Assembly: GCF_015477605.1 (NCBI RefSeq)
Contig: NZ_JADLQX010000008.1
Coordinates: 62,001-126,000, forward strand
DNA from: Nocardia amamiensis
Lineage (GTDB): Bacteria > Actinomycetota > Actinomycetes > Mycobacteriales > Mycobacteriaceae
Direction of reading: 5' to 3'
DNA length: 64,000 nt
Shown here one piece after another: positions 18,137 to 26,353 of this stretch. The notes beneath the pieces are model-generated. The model saw only the letters and a program-made list of their open reading frames with translations. It did no database searches and was not told the DNA's origin. How positions within the stretch are numbered: the first letter of the stretch is position 1; every line of letters starts with the position of its first letter. Position numbers and translations under genes: made by a program.

Positions 18137-18462
18137 CCGGGCCGTGGCGGCAGGACCCGCCTGTACACGGGTACACGGTCACTCACTTCGACCGCCGTGG
18201 CCGACACAACCCGCTGCATGCGATGGCCGGTCCGGAGTTCACCGGTACCAGTGCCGTGTTTGCGCCGCTGGGGTTGTTGCCGCCGATGGTGCGGCTCGCC
18301 GCGTTCGGTGTGCTGCTGTTCGTCGCGATGGGTGGGTGCACGGCGGCATGGATCGACCAGCAGGACTATGTGCCGTCGCCGAACGTCTGCCGCCCGGTTG
18401 GTGCGGGGGTTCCGGCCGAGCCGCCGGGTTCGTGCGTGCCGCGTGAGCAGGTGGCGCGGTGA
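18133..18462 (+). CDS. Small single-span membrane protein
   Basis: 109 residues, GTG start in a GTGA overlap. The N-terminus is polar, with HGYTVTHFDRRGRHNP. One membrane segment (MVRLAAFGVLLFVAMGGCTA) lies near residues 51-70, followed by a short outside or inside tail with two cysteines (NVCRPVGAGVPAEPPGSCVP) that could form a disulfide if exported. It ends REQVAR in overlap with the next start. Function unknown; it lies between cytosolic genes of the transfer operon. Confidence 0.6.
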   Translation: MTGPWRQDPPVHGYTVTHFDRRGRHNPLHAMAGPEFTGTSAVFAPLGLLPPMVRLAAFGVLLFVAMGGCTAAWIDQQDYVPSPNVCRPVGAGVPAEPPGSCVPREQVAR

Positions 18463-18758
18463 TCGCGCGTGTGCTGCCGCCGGAGTTCGCGGTCGAGGTC
18501 GCGGCGATCGATGACGCGCGGGAGGCCGCGTATGCCGCGTTGCGGGAGGCCAACGCTCGTGGACTGACCGGGGCGGATGTCTACGCGGTGATTGATGCGA
18601 TGGATCAGGTCACCGCTCGTTGCGAGGAGTTGCGTCGCCGCTACTTCCCGCGCCGTCACCGGCTGTTCGTGGCGTGTGGTGTTGCGTCGATCATGTCCAG
18701 GACAGGACGGTCTACCGAGATTGTCTGGCGTCGCCCAGATCCGGGAGTGCCCCAATGA
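18459..18758 (+). CDS. Unknown small protein of the element operon
   Basis: 99 residues, GTG start overlapping the previous stop. The first 65 residues are helical (EVAAIDDAREAAYAALREAN, then DVYAVIDAMDQVTARCEELR), followed by a basic patch RRRYFPRRHRLF. There is no recognised domain. The stop overlaps the following ATG (ATGA), and GGGAG a few bases before provides the ribosome-binding site of that gene. Probably a regulatory or structural accessory factor; this is a guess. Confidence 0.55.
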   Translation: MIARVLPPEFAVEVAAIDDAREAAYAALREANARGLTGADVYAVIDAMDQVTARCEELRRRYFPRRHRLFVACGVASIMSRTGRSTEIVWRRPDPGVPQ

Positions 18759-19186
18759 GCGCGCCGGAGCAGCAGGACAGCGTCCCGGTTTACGAGTGGC
18801 GGATGGCGCCCGCGCATCTGCGGACCCGTCGCCAGCTGGCGGCGGAAGGTCTGCGTCCGAACGGGCAGGACATCGCGGGAAAGCTGCATCGTTCGCGCGG
18901 TAGCCGTCGAGAGCCGTTGGTGGCGTACCTGTTCGACGTGAACCGGGCCGCGCCGAAGCGGTCGGCGACCGCGGCTCAGTTGGAGACGCTGGCGAAGGCG
19001 ACGCGCGAGCACCAGTTGCGTGCGGCTGAGCGTCACGGCGTCGACCGCGCCGAGTTCGACCAGACGGCAGGGGATCCGGGTCCGGGCTGGAACACATCCA
19101 CCAGCGCTCTCGCGGACTACCGGCGGGGTTCTTCCCTGGCCGACGTGTTCTCGAGGGGCGCCGACCGGGAGGGATACGACCGATGA
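18755..19186 (+). CDS. RRQL-motif protein with SALADY C-terminal tail
   Basis: 143 residues. The N-terminal half has HLRTRRQLAAEGLRPNGQDI and a basic stretch, resembling the small 'RRQRL-motif' proteins of Streptomyces and phage genomes, but the cysteines expected of the zinc-binding members are absent. The end is SALADYRRGSSLAD followed by DREGYDR. The codons of the last seven residues include GGGAGGG, placed to act as the ribosome-binding site for the next gene, which starts in the ATGA overlap. Role unknown; nucleic-acid binding is plausible from its charge. Confidence 0.65.
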   Translation: MSAPEQQDSVPVYEWRMAPAHLRTRRQLAAEGLRPNGQDIAGKLHRSRGSRREPLVAYLFDVNRAAPKRSATAAQLETLAKATREHQLRAAERHGVDRAEFDQTAGDPGPGWNTSTSALADYRRGSSLADVFSRGADREGYDR

Positions 19187-19956
19187 GCTATCGACTCTCG
19201 CCGCGCGACATGCTCGTGCTGATGGTGCTGGCCGAGATGTACGGTGCGCCACTCGAATTGGTGGCCTACATGCTCGGCGTAAGCCGGTCGTGGGCGTATC
19301 GAATCGTGGCGAAGTGGCAGAAGGCCCACATGATCAGCGCCAACCGTGTGCGCCCGGTGCCCGGATCGGTGTGGATCTACCCGACCAGGTCGGCGTGCGA
19401 GGCGCTGCTGGGCCGGTCGGTGCGCTACTGGGTGCCCACGCCGAAGATGGCTGCCCACACCCGCGCCGTGCTGGAACTGCGGTTGGCGCTGACCGGGCTG
19501 GATCTGGACCGCTGGATCTCCGAGCGGTCGATGCGCGGCGAGGTGGGTCTGGGGAAGGCGGGGCAGCCTCGCCCACACATCCACGACGGCCGCTACATCA
19601 CCAGCTCCGGTGAGCTGTGGGCGGTCGAGGTGGAGCTGACCGCGAAAAACCTTGCGGCAGCGCGTACGTCGGTGGCGCAGGCGCTGCATGTGGCCAGGCG
19701 CGCTGACTGCGCGGGCTTGACCTACTACTGCCGCGGTGAAGCGGTGAAGAACGTGATCCGGACTGCTGCGGCCGGTCTCGATCTGTCGGACGGTCCGAAG
19801 CTGCGCCTGGTCGATCTGGACGAGCTGCTGGTCAAGAAGAACGCCGAGACGTCTACCTCGCTCGCTTCGCGACCCGGGCTTCGGGTGATCGCGGGCGGTG
19901 CCGCTGATCACGAAATCCCCCAGGTCGCAGACCCGAACGAAGGAAAGGCGGTCTGA
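19183..19956 (+). CDS. Replication-relaxation family protein
   Basis: 257 residues. The N-terminus is a winged helix (LSPRDMLVLMVLAEMYGAPL, SRSWAYRIVAKWQKAHMI). The rest resembles the Replic_Relax family of actinomycete plasmids, which is linked to plasmid replication and relaxation, with the conserved-looking HDGRYITSSGELWAVEVELT strand pair and a later VKNVIRTAAAGLDLSDGPKL. It overlaps the previous gene by four bases and precedes the ATPase by two, so it may act in the element's replication or DNA processing during transfer. The family match is by pattern only. Confidence 0.7.
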   Translation: MSYRLSPRDMLVLMVLAEMYGAPLELVAYMLGVSRSWAYRIVAKWQKAHMISANRVRPVPGSVWIYPTRSACEALLGRSVRYWVPTPKMAAHTRAVLELRLALTGLDLDRWISERSMRGEVGLGKAGQPRPHIHDGRYITSSGELWAVEVELTAKNLAAARTSVAQALHVARRADCAGLTYYCRGEAVKNVIRTAAAGLDLSDGPKLRLVDLDELLVKKNAETSTSLASRPGLRVIAGGAADHEIPQVADPNEGKAV

Positions 19957-19958
19957 TC

Positions 19959-22040
19959 ATGACCGATTGCACTCCAATTCTCACGCCAACCGATTGCGCG
20001 CCGTACGCGCCGACACCGGCCGCTACCCCGACGCCCGCGCCGGGCGCGCCGATCGAAATCGAGCGGAAGATGCCGCCGATCGGCCTGGACCACGACCCGC
20101 TGGGGTGGCTGCCCGATTTCAGCTCCTGGTCGATGGACGGTGTGGCGGATGGTGCGCTGCTGATCGCGGCGTGCGTGATCGCGATCCTGGTCATGACGAT
20201 CATGATCCTGATTCCGGCGACCGCGCTGGCGTGGAAGCCGACGAAGTTGCGGAACTGGCTGATCGGTTCGGTGTTGGCGATGCCGGGCGCGACCGCGCTG
20301 TGGGCGTGGGATGTGTTCGAGCCGGGCCGCCTGGTCCACTCGGCTGCGCAGGAGTTCACGGGCGGCCAGTACGTCGGCGGCCTGCTCGGGATGGCTGTGG
20401 TTTTGGTGCCGTTGGCGTGGCTGACCGCGACCATCGCCCACACCAACCGCCGCGTGCAGCTGGCCACGGTCGGTCTCAAGAGCCCGGCCCGGACGGAGCG
20501 GGCGTTGTGGGCGCAGGCGCAGCGCGAGCAGCGCGCCGCCGCACGGCTGTCGCGCCGGCGGTTGCCTTTCACCACGGGCGGACTGTCGCCGGAGTTGGTG
20601 ATCGGGCGCCTGGCGCTCGAGACGGACCAGGCCCCGCCGAAGAGCGTGTTGCGGCAGCTGCTCGGGCGCACCGAGACCCGGCTGATTCTGCCGTGGATCA
20701 ACGTCGCCGAGCACATGACCACCGTCGCAGGCTCCGGGGCGGGCAAGACGACGTTGATGGTGCGGTTGCTGGTGTCGTGGTTCATCACCACGTGGGCGCG
20801 GCATCGGCAGTGGTGGCGGGCGGATCGTCCCGGTCGGCCGCTGGCGATCGTGGTCGACTGCAACGGCGGCCCGGAGTCCCGCAAGGTCGCCGCCCGGATG
20901 CGGAAGTGGTTCGCCGCGTTGGGTGTTCGGCCGGAGCGGATCGGGATCTTCCCCGACGACGTGTCGCTGGGCATGTGGAACGCCTCGGTGGATGACCTGC
21001 GCTCGATCCTCTCGGCGATGGTCTCCGGCGGTTCGACGCCGACCACGGACACCGAGAAGTACTTCCACGAGATCCGCGAGACGCTGATCCACCTGATCGT
21101 GGACGCCCCGGCGCGGGTCGAGGTGATCGACGGTGTGCCGACGCCGATCGGGCAGAACCCGCCGCGGTCGTGGATCGAGTTCCTCAGCCGGTTCGACGTG
21201 GAGAAGCTGTCGCGCCTGTGGGGCGGGCAGGCCGGGGCCGAGGTCTGGACCGGCGTGATGGGCATCGACATGGAGATCCGCTCGACCATCGACGGCAAAC
21301 AGCCGGTCATGAACTCCGCCCGGGCGGAATTCGCCAACCTCTACCGCGCGCTGGGGGATGCGTTCGACGGCGACAAGGAGCTCACGGACTTCGACGTCAT
21401 CTACATCGTGCTGGAGGGCGTGAAAACCCCGGATCGGGCCCGCGCCCAGTTCGGGGCGATCGGCACCATGTTCGAGCAGCTCGCCGACAAGCAGCACGGC
21501 CGCACCAGCCTGATGGTGGTCGATGAGTTCTCGGCGGTGTCGGATGGCAAGACCCGCGCGGTGAAGTGGGTCGAGCGCCTGCGCAAGGCCGGGATCGGGT
21601 CGTGGTGGATCGCGCAGTCCTGGCAGGGCTTGGGCCACGACGACGACAACCGCACTGGCCTGGTCGCCGCCGCCTCCGGCGGCAGCCTGTTGATGCGCTC
21701 GTCGGACCCGGAAACGCTGGCCAAGAAGTACGGCACCCGCCCCAAGTTCGAGCTGTCGCGCAAGTTGATCAGCGGTAACCGCGACGGCGACGAGGGCAAC
21801 GTCCAGAGCAGTGACCAGTTCCTGATCCCGCCGAACCGGCTGCGCGCCATGGCCAAAGGCGACGTGGTCCAGGTGGCTGGCGGCCGCGCCCGCTGGGGCC
21901 GCGTCTCGCCGCTGGATGACGCCGAGCTCAAGCGCATCCGTCCGTTGCCCGGCATCGCCGATGTCACCGGCCCGGAACCCGGCACCGACACCACCGGACT
22001 GGCGCCGGTCATCGACCTGACCAAGCGCCGCCCGGCCTGA
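19959..22040 (+). CDS. Membrane-anchored coupling-type transfer ATPase (TraG/VirD4- or FtsK/HerA-like)
   Basis: 693 residues. A Pro/Thr-rich start is followed by about three membrane segments (near 60-90, 95-110 and 135-160). The motor domain has Walker A AGSGAGKTT near residue 257 and Walker B SLMVVDEFSAV near 517, with an RSSDPETLAKKYGTRP segment near 590 and the arginine-rich end expected of ring ATPases. It should pump DNA across the membrane in mating. The long domain between the Walker motifs resembles conjugative coupling proteins more than classic TraB of Streptomyces. It lies in the centre of the operon. Confidence 0.8.
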   Translation: MTDCTPILTPTDCAPYAPTPAATPTPAPGAPIEIERKMPPIGLDHDPLGWLPDFSSWSMDGVADGALLIAACVIAILVMTIMILIPATALAWKPTKLRNWLIGSVLAMPGATALWAWDVFEPGRLVHSAAQEFTGGQYVGGLLGMAVVLVPLAWLTATIAHTNRRVQLATVGLKSPARTERALWAQAQREQRAAARLSRRRLPFTTGGLSPELVIGRLALETDQAPPKSVLRQLLGRTETRLILPWINVAEHMTTVAGSGAGKTTLMVRLLVSWFITTWARHRQWWRADRPGRPLAIVVDCNGGPESRKVAARMRKWFAALGVRPERIGIFPDDVSLGMWNASVDDLRSILSAMVSGGSTPTTDTEKYFHEIRETLIHLIVDAPARVEVIDGVPTPIGQNPPRSWIEFLSRFDVEKLSRLWGGQAGAEVWTGVMGIDMEIRSTIDGKQPVMNSARAEFANLYRALGDAFDGDKELTDFDVIYIVLEGVKTPDRARAQFGAIGTMFEQLADKQHGRTSLMVVDEFSAVSDGKTRAVKWVERLRKAGIGSWWIAQSWQGLGHDDDNRTGLVAAASGGSLLMRSSDPETLAKKYGTRPKFELSRKLISGNRDGDEGNVQSSDQFLIPPNRLRAMAKGDVVQVAGGRARWGRVSPLDDAELKRIRPLPGIADVTGPEPGTDTTGLAPVIDLTKRRPA

Positions 22041-22071
22041 AAAACCCAGTATCACAAGGAGTTACAAGCAC

Positions 22072-22596
22072 ATGGCTTTCCCGAACCCGATCGAACCCGA
22101 GGACCACGGCGAGGAGCTGGGCGGACGCAGCGCCGCCGAGCAGGCGCACGAGCAGCAGGTACTCGACGCGCTCACCGCCGACATGGAAGGCAGCACCGCG
22201 GAGAAGCTCGCCGCCCAGCTGCTGACGCCGGTCGTGCCGGACGGCGGCACAGTCGGTCGCACCGTCGCCCCGCACGTGGACCGGGTCACCAAGACCCGCG
22301 ACGGCCTGTGGCTGTGGGGTCCGGCGGCGGCGACCACGACCGGCGCGGTCGTCGCGGTGGCGGTGCTGCCGCTGCCCGGCCCGCTCGCGCTGTACGTGCT
22401 CGCGCTGGCGGCGTTCGCGTGGTGGCACTGCGCCGGACGCCCCGGCATCAGCGAGTCCGTGCGGATGCTCGCCTACGCGCTGGCCGACACCGGCGCCTGG
22501 ATCCGCCGCCACATCGAGCAGCTGGCGCGCCGCCGCGCCGCGATGGAGTCCCGCCGCACGGCTCCCGGAGCACCCACCACCGAGAAAGGGAACTGA
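22072..22596 (+). CDS. Membrane protein of the transfer operon
   Basis: 174 residues with a strong AAGGAG before the ATG. The first 75 residues are acidic and soluble (EDHGEELGGRSAAEQAHEQQ). Two membrane segments follow around residues 82-105 and 106-122 (GPLALYVLALAAFAWWHCAG), then a basic helix ending in ARRRAAMESRRTA. Arrangement and position directly after the ATPase suggest a partner of the transfer channel, similar in role to small plasmid-spread membrane proteins. No family recognised. Confidence 0.6.
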   Translation: MAFPNPIEPEDHGEELGGRSAAEQAHEQQVLDALTADMEGSTAEKLAAQLLTPVVPDGGTVGRTVAPHVDRVTKTRDGLWLWGPAAATTTGAVVAVAVLPLPGPLALYVLALAAFAWWHCAGRPGISESVRMLAYALADTGAWIRRHIEQLARRRAAMESRRTAPGAPTTEKGN

Positions 22597-22597
22597 C

Positions 22598-23059
22598 GTG
22601 CCGTTGATGTCGGTATCGCTGACTGAGGACCAGGTCCGCGCACGTACCAAGACCGTCACTCGTCGGATGGGCTGGCTCGGACTCAAGCCCGGTACCCAAC
22701 TGACCTTGTGCCGCAAGGTCATGGGACGCCGCAGGGGTGAGCCGCTGGTGCGCATTGTCGATGTCGTGGTCGAGGACGTGCGCCGCGAGCGCCTGGCCCT
22801 CATCACCGCCGAGGACGTGTGCGCCGAGGGTTTCCCGGACTGGACCCCGGACGAGTTCATCGCGTTCTTCTGCCGCAGCCACCGGGGCTGCACACCCGAG
22901 ACGACCGTCACTCGAATCCAGTGGCGCTACCTCACCGACGACACAGCCGCCTCGGCCGGAGTCGATCCCTCGATCCAGCGGGCCGGAACGGACCTGCTGA
23001 CCCATGTCCGCGCCAACGTCGCCGCGGGCTACATCCCCACCACCCAGAAGGAGCAGTGA
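22598..23059 (+). CDS. ASCH-like domain protein
   Basis: 153 residues, GTG start one base after the upstream stop. The pattern VSLTEDQVRARTKTVTRRMG near the N-terminus is the RxKTxTRR signature of ASCH-type proteins found in phages. LKPGTQLTLCRKVMG and LVRIVDVVVEDVRRERLALI complete the beta-barrel-like core, and GFPDWTPDEFIAFFCRSHRG follows. ASCH domains share the PUA fold and are thought to bind RNA or modified bases. Here it may adjust host RNA or DNA handling; this is inference. Confidence 0.65.
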   Translation: MPLMSVSLTEDQVRARTKTVTRRMGWLGLKPGTQLTLCRKVMGRRRGEPLVRIVDVVVEDVRRERLALITAEDVCAEGFPDWTPDEFIAFFCRSHRGCTPETTVTRIQWRYLTDDTAASAGVDPSIQRAGTDLLTHVRANVAAGYIPTTQKEQ

Positions 23060-23061
23060 TA

Positions 23062-24780
23062 ATGTCCGATCGCAGTGTCGAAGACGAGATCTTCGCGCAG
23101 GCACGCCAGTTCAGTGCCGCGATGCGCGCGGCGATGCAGCGGCACGCCCAGGCCGCGTACTGGCTGGAGCGGCGCCGCGCCCGCAAGGAGATCTCTCGTC
23201 TGGTCCGCCAGGAGCGCCGCGAGCAGCAGCAGTCCCGTACCAATCACCTGTCGTGGACCAACCAGGCCGTTGACCGCTACCGCGTGCACGCCCAGGCGGT
23301 CGCGCAGCGGGCCAACGACCCGAGGGTGGATCACGACCGCCGCGCCCGCGACGCCCGCTCACTCGCGGAGCACCGCGACCGCCTGGCCGCACAGTTCATC
23401 GGTGACGAGCACCTGACCCGCACCGAGCAGGGCATCGCCCTGGACGGCCTGGACGCCGCGAGCGTGTTCCCGGAGTACAAGACCGGGAATCTCTTCTCCC
23501 GCGCGCACAAGGTCAAGGGCTTGGAGGCGCTGCACTACCGCGCCCGTGTGGCTCGCGAGACGGTCAGCGCCCGGCAGCGCGCCGAGCAGGAACGGCAGGA
23601 CCGGCAGAAGGGCCTGGATACCACGCGCCGCGCCAATCTCGAGGAGGCGCTGCTGGCCCGCATCGACGCCGCCCAGGACCACCGTCACCGCTACACCGCG
23701 GAGATGACGTGGACCGACCCAGACGGTGGTGTGCTCACCGAATCCCGTCCGTTCGCCACCGAGCACACCGCGACGGAGTGGTTGCAGCGCAACATCAGCG
23801 GCACAGCGTGGGCGGACGGCACCACCCTGCGTGTCGAGACCCGCGACAACGACAACGCCGCAAAGCAATACACCAACTGGGGCCGTCCCGAGACCGTCGC
23901 CGAGCAGCTCGCCGACCGGGAGGCCGTATTGCGGGAGCGGACGCTGAGCGGGCAGGTGCACCGCGAAGCGTTCAAGCGGCAGGCCGCCCACGAGGCCGAG
24001 CAGGAGCGTTTCAGCGCCACGGTCACCTACCTGCCCGAGCACGCCAACCAGGTGGTGCACGAGCGCGGCACTCACGCCAGCGAGGTGGAGTCCGCACGCT
24101 GGACTGCGCAGCAGCTGGCCGGGATTCGGCCGGCGCCCGGCACCACCGTGCACGTCGCTGCATACGACTGCGCCGACGAATGGCGTCCGGAGCGGGTGTT
24201 CCGCGCCGAGGGCGGCCGGGAGATGGTGGCCGACGAGGTGACCCAGTGGCGCGAGGGCATCGAGCGCGTCTCGTCCGAGCAGGAGCGCGACGAGCAGCAG
24301 CTGCCCGCGACAGTCCAGCAGATCGCGGCCGAGCGTGACCAGCTCGCCGAGGATCTCGCGCAGCACGGTCGCGAAATCGAGCAGCTGTCCGGTGATCTGG
24401 TCACCGCCGCCGACCGCAACAACCAGCTGTCCGGTCAGGTCTCCGAGCGGGACAAGAAGATCACGGAACTGACTGCCCGTCACCAGCTGTCGATTGAGCA
24501 CAACAACGAGCTGACCGAGGCCAACGCCCGGCTGACGCGGCAGCTGACCGCGCTGACCGCCGAGCGCGACACGCTGCGCGGTGAACGCGACGAGGCGGTG
24601 CAGAAGCTCGCCGAGCGCACACCAGCGCACGAGCGGTACGGCAGCCCGGAGCGTCAGGCCGAGCAGGCCAAGGCATCCGTATCGGCTGGCCGGTCCGCGC
24701 TGGCGGACTACCAGCAGGGCAGCTGCCTGGCCGAGACCGTCGCCCGCAACGGACACGACCGAGAGGGCATGGACCGATGA
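23062..24780 (+). CDS. Large coiled-coil protein with duplicated domain and SALADY tail
   Basis: 572 residues, ATG at 23062. Residues 1-200 are helical and basic. Two similar segments follow at about 209-295 and 315-405: each begins with an alternating beta stretch (RYTAEMTW / RFSATVTY), has an E/S-A-W-helix and a GTTLRVETRDN / GTTVHVAAYDC strand, and ends in a Glu-rich helix. Residues 415-530 are a long coiled coil (LAEDLAQHGREIEQLSGDLV). The end is SALADYQQGSCLAE then DREGMDR. The ribosome-binding site of the next gene lies inside these last codons. No enzymatic motif seen; a scaffold or nucleoid-like role is possible. Confidence 0.65.
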   Translation: MSDRSVEDEIFAQARQFSAAMRAAMQRHAQAAYWLERRRARKEISRLVRQERREQQQSRTNHLSWTNQAVDRYRVHAQAVAQRANDPRVDHDRRARDARSLAEHRDRLAAQFIGDEHLTRTEQGIALDGLDAASVFPEYKTGNLFSRAHKVKGLEALHYRARVARETVSARQRAEQERQDRQKGLDTTRRANLEEALLARIDAAQDHRHRYTAEMTWTDPDGGVLTESRPFATEHTATEWLQRNISGTAWADGTTLRVETRDNDNAAKQYTNWGRPETVAEQLADREAVLRERTLSGQVHREAFKRQAAHEAEQERFSATVTYLPEHANQVVHERGTHASEVESARWTAQQLAGIRPAPGTTVHVAAYDCADEWRPERVFRAEGGREMVADEVTQWREGIERVSSEQERDEQQLPATVQQIAAERDQLAEDLAQHGREIEQLSGDLVTAADRNNQLSGQVSERDKKITELTARHQLSIEHNNELTEANARLTRQLTALTAERDTLRGERDEAVQKLAERTPAHERYGSPERQAEQAKASVSAGRSALADYQQGSCLAETVARNGHDREGMDR

Positions 24781-25397
24781 GCAGCAACGAACTCGACGAC
24801 CTGTACATCAACCGTTACGCCGGTCGGGTCGAGGACCCCACCGAAGTCCTGATGCGGGCGGACTTCGACCGGGCGAAGGACCTGAGCGAGACGGCGTTTC
24901 ACGCCGAGTCCGACCAGGACATCGACCGGATCTTCGACAAGGTCGATGAGATCTCCGTCCGCTGGTCGTCTCGGGACGACGATTACGGCGTCGCCTACCG
25001 GTATCTGTCCGACGCCTACAGCGACTGGAAGTCTTCGCCGGACACCATGCGCCGGTTGCATGAGCAGATCGCCGTGGACGAGGCCCAGGGCGCCCAGGTC
25101 TGGTCCGGGATCCAGTGGCGCAGTCAGCAGCACGCTCGCGAGCTGACCGGAAACGGCGTCTGGGTGGTGGAGCCGCGTTCGATCGAGCAGGCCCGCCAGC
25201 AGCTCGCCGCGATAGAGCGCGCCGAGGGCTGGTCGGACCCGGCCGAAGCTCGCCCCGCCGCGGCGCCGGTCCCGGTGTCGGGCTCGTTCGCCGCTGCTCG
25301 CACCGCGGAGCTGTCCGCGCTGGCGGACTACGGGCCGGGCAGCAGCCTGGCCGATGCGCTCACCCACGGCACCGACCGGGAAGGCATGGAGCGATGA
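24777..25397 (+). CDS. MRADF-module protein with SALADY tail
   Basis: 206 residues, ATG in the ATGA overlap. The core (about 20-130) has LMRADFDRAKDL near the start and GIQWRSQQHARELTGNGVW near the end, all helical. The same module appears twice in the next gene, with RTDYTRAY / QVRDMTGHGRW and QMRADFMHAW / DQARYIAAHGIE. The C-terminus is SALADYGPGSSLAD then DREGMER. The family is unknown to me; repeated copies in one operon suggest products that assemble together or that diversified after duplication. Confidence 0.65.
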   Translation: MSSNELDDLYINRYAGRVEDPTEVLMRADFDRAKDLSETAFHAESDQDIDRIFDKVDEISVRWSSRDDDYGVAYRYLSDAYSDWKSSPDTMRRLHEQIAVDEAQGAQVWSGIQWRSQQHARELTGNGVWVVEPRSIEQARQQLAAIERAEGWSDPAEARPAAAPVPVSGSFAAARTAELSALADYGPGSSLADALTHGTDREGMER

Positions 25398-26353
25398 GCA
25401 CCGACAACCGCACCATGGCGGATCTGATCGACGATCTCATCCGGTCGGACGGCCTGGACGCGGCGGTCGCCGCCTACTACGCCCGGCGGGTCCCGCACCC
25501 GCGGGAGGCGTTGTGGCGCACCGACTACACCCGTGCCTACATCCTGCGGGATCGGGCCGAAGACGCTCCGCGCCGCGACCACCCCGACGCGATCGCGCTG
25601 TGGGCGCAGGCCCGCGCGATCGAACAGCGGTGGACCGCCGATCCGGCTGTCGCGCCCCGGTGGGCGGAGCTGGACGAGATGCTCGCGCACACCGTTTACC
25701 CGGGCTTGTTTCACCCGGAGCCGCCGACCATGCCGAGCGAGCCACCGCCCGGCATGGACCCGACGACGTGGCGCAGTCGGTTGCAGGTACGCGACATGAC
25801 CGGCCACGGCCGATGGCCCGACACCAGCACAACCAGGACAGATCACGAAGGAGCCGAACCAATGACCAACCTTAGCCACGAGCACGAGACCGAATCCATT
25901 ACCGAGCAGCAGATGCGGGCGGACTTCATGCACGCGTGGTCGTACGCGCAGCGGATGACGCCGGAGGACTACGATCCGGCCGATCAGGTGGCCTACGGCG
26001 AATACGCAGACCGGTGGACCGGCGGCGAGGAGCAGTGGGCAGACGAGTGGCTGTACCTGGAAGACGCGACCACCCGCTGGCGCGACGACCGCGCTGGCGC
26101 GGAGCGCCAACTGGCCTTTCATCAGCGCGCCGACCTGCTGTCGCCGATCGAGGCGCGCAGCGAAGATCAGGCCCGCTACATCGCCGCCCACGGCATCGAA
26201 CGCGACGAGCACGGTCTGCTGACCTCGCACTATGTGACCCGCGTGCCCGACTGGGCCGCGGGCGCCGCCGGATCGGCGTTGGCGGATTACCAGCCGGGCA
26301 ATGTCCTGGCTGCGTCGCGGGCGAACTCCGAGCGTGATGGAGCGGAGCGGTGA
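25394..26353 (+). CDS. Fused double MRADF-module protein with SALADY tail; internal start at 25862
   Basis: 319 residues holding two copies of the module seen in the previous gene. Copy one spans about 30-140. Then comes TDHEGAEP, which looks like a worn version of the DREGMER ending of the neighbouring proteins, followed at once by an in-frame ATG at 25862 with AAGGAG at the right distance. Copy two follows, then the tail SALADYQPGNVLAA. The gene may therefore be a fusion created when a frame change removed a stop at an operon junction. It may yield both the full product and a 163-residue product from 25862. Confidence 0.65.
   Translation: MSTDNRTMADLIDDLIRSDGLDAAVAAYYARRVPHPREALWRTDYTRAYILRDRAEDAPRRDHPDAIALWAQARAIEQRWTADPAVAPRWAELDEMLAHTVYPGLFHPEPPTMPSEPPPGMDPTTWRSRLQVRDMTGHGRWPDTSTTRTDHEGAEPMTNLSHEHETESITEQQMRADFMHAWSYAQRMTPEDYDPADQVAYGEYADRWTGGEEQWADEWLYLEDATTRWRDDRAGAERQLAFHQRADLLSPIEARSEDQARYIAAHGIERDEHGLLTSHYVTRVPDWAAGAAGSALADYQPGNVLAASRANSERDGAER

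Noticed and set aside
19908..22055. 715-codon open frame on the minus strand opposite the transfer ATPase
   Set aside because: It mirrors the codon periodicity of the plus-strand ATPase, lacks a ribosome-binding site and has low-complexity His/Arg-rich translation; a GC-content shadow.
22819..23061. N-terminal extension of the 572-residue element protein
   Set aside because: It would overlap the whole ASCH-like gene in another frame; the ATG at 23062, two bases after that gene's stop, fits the operon pattern.
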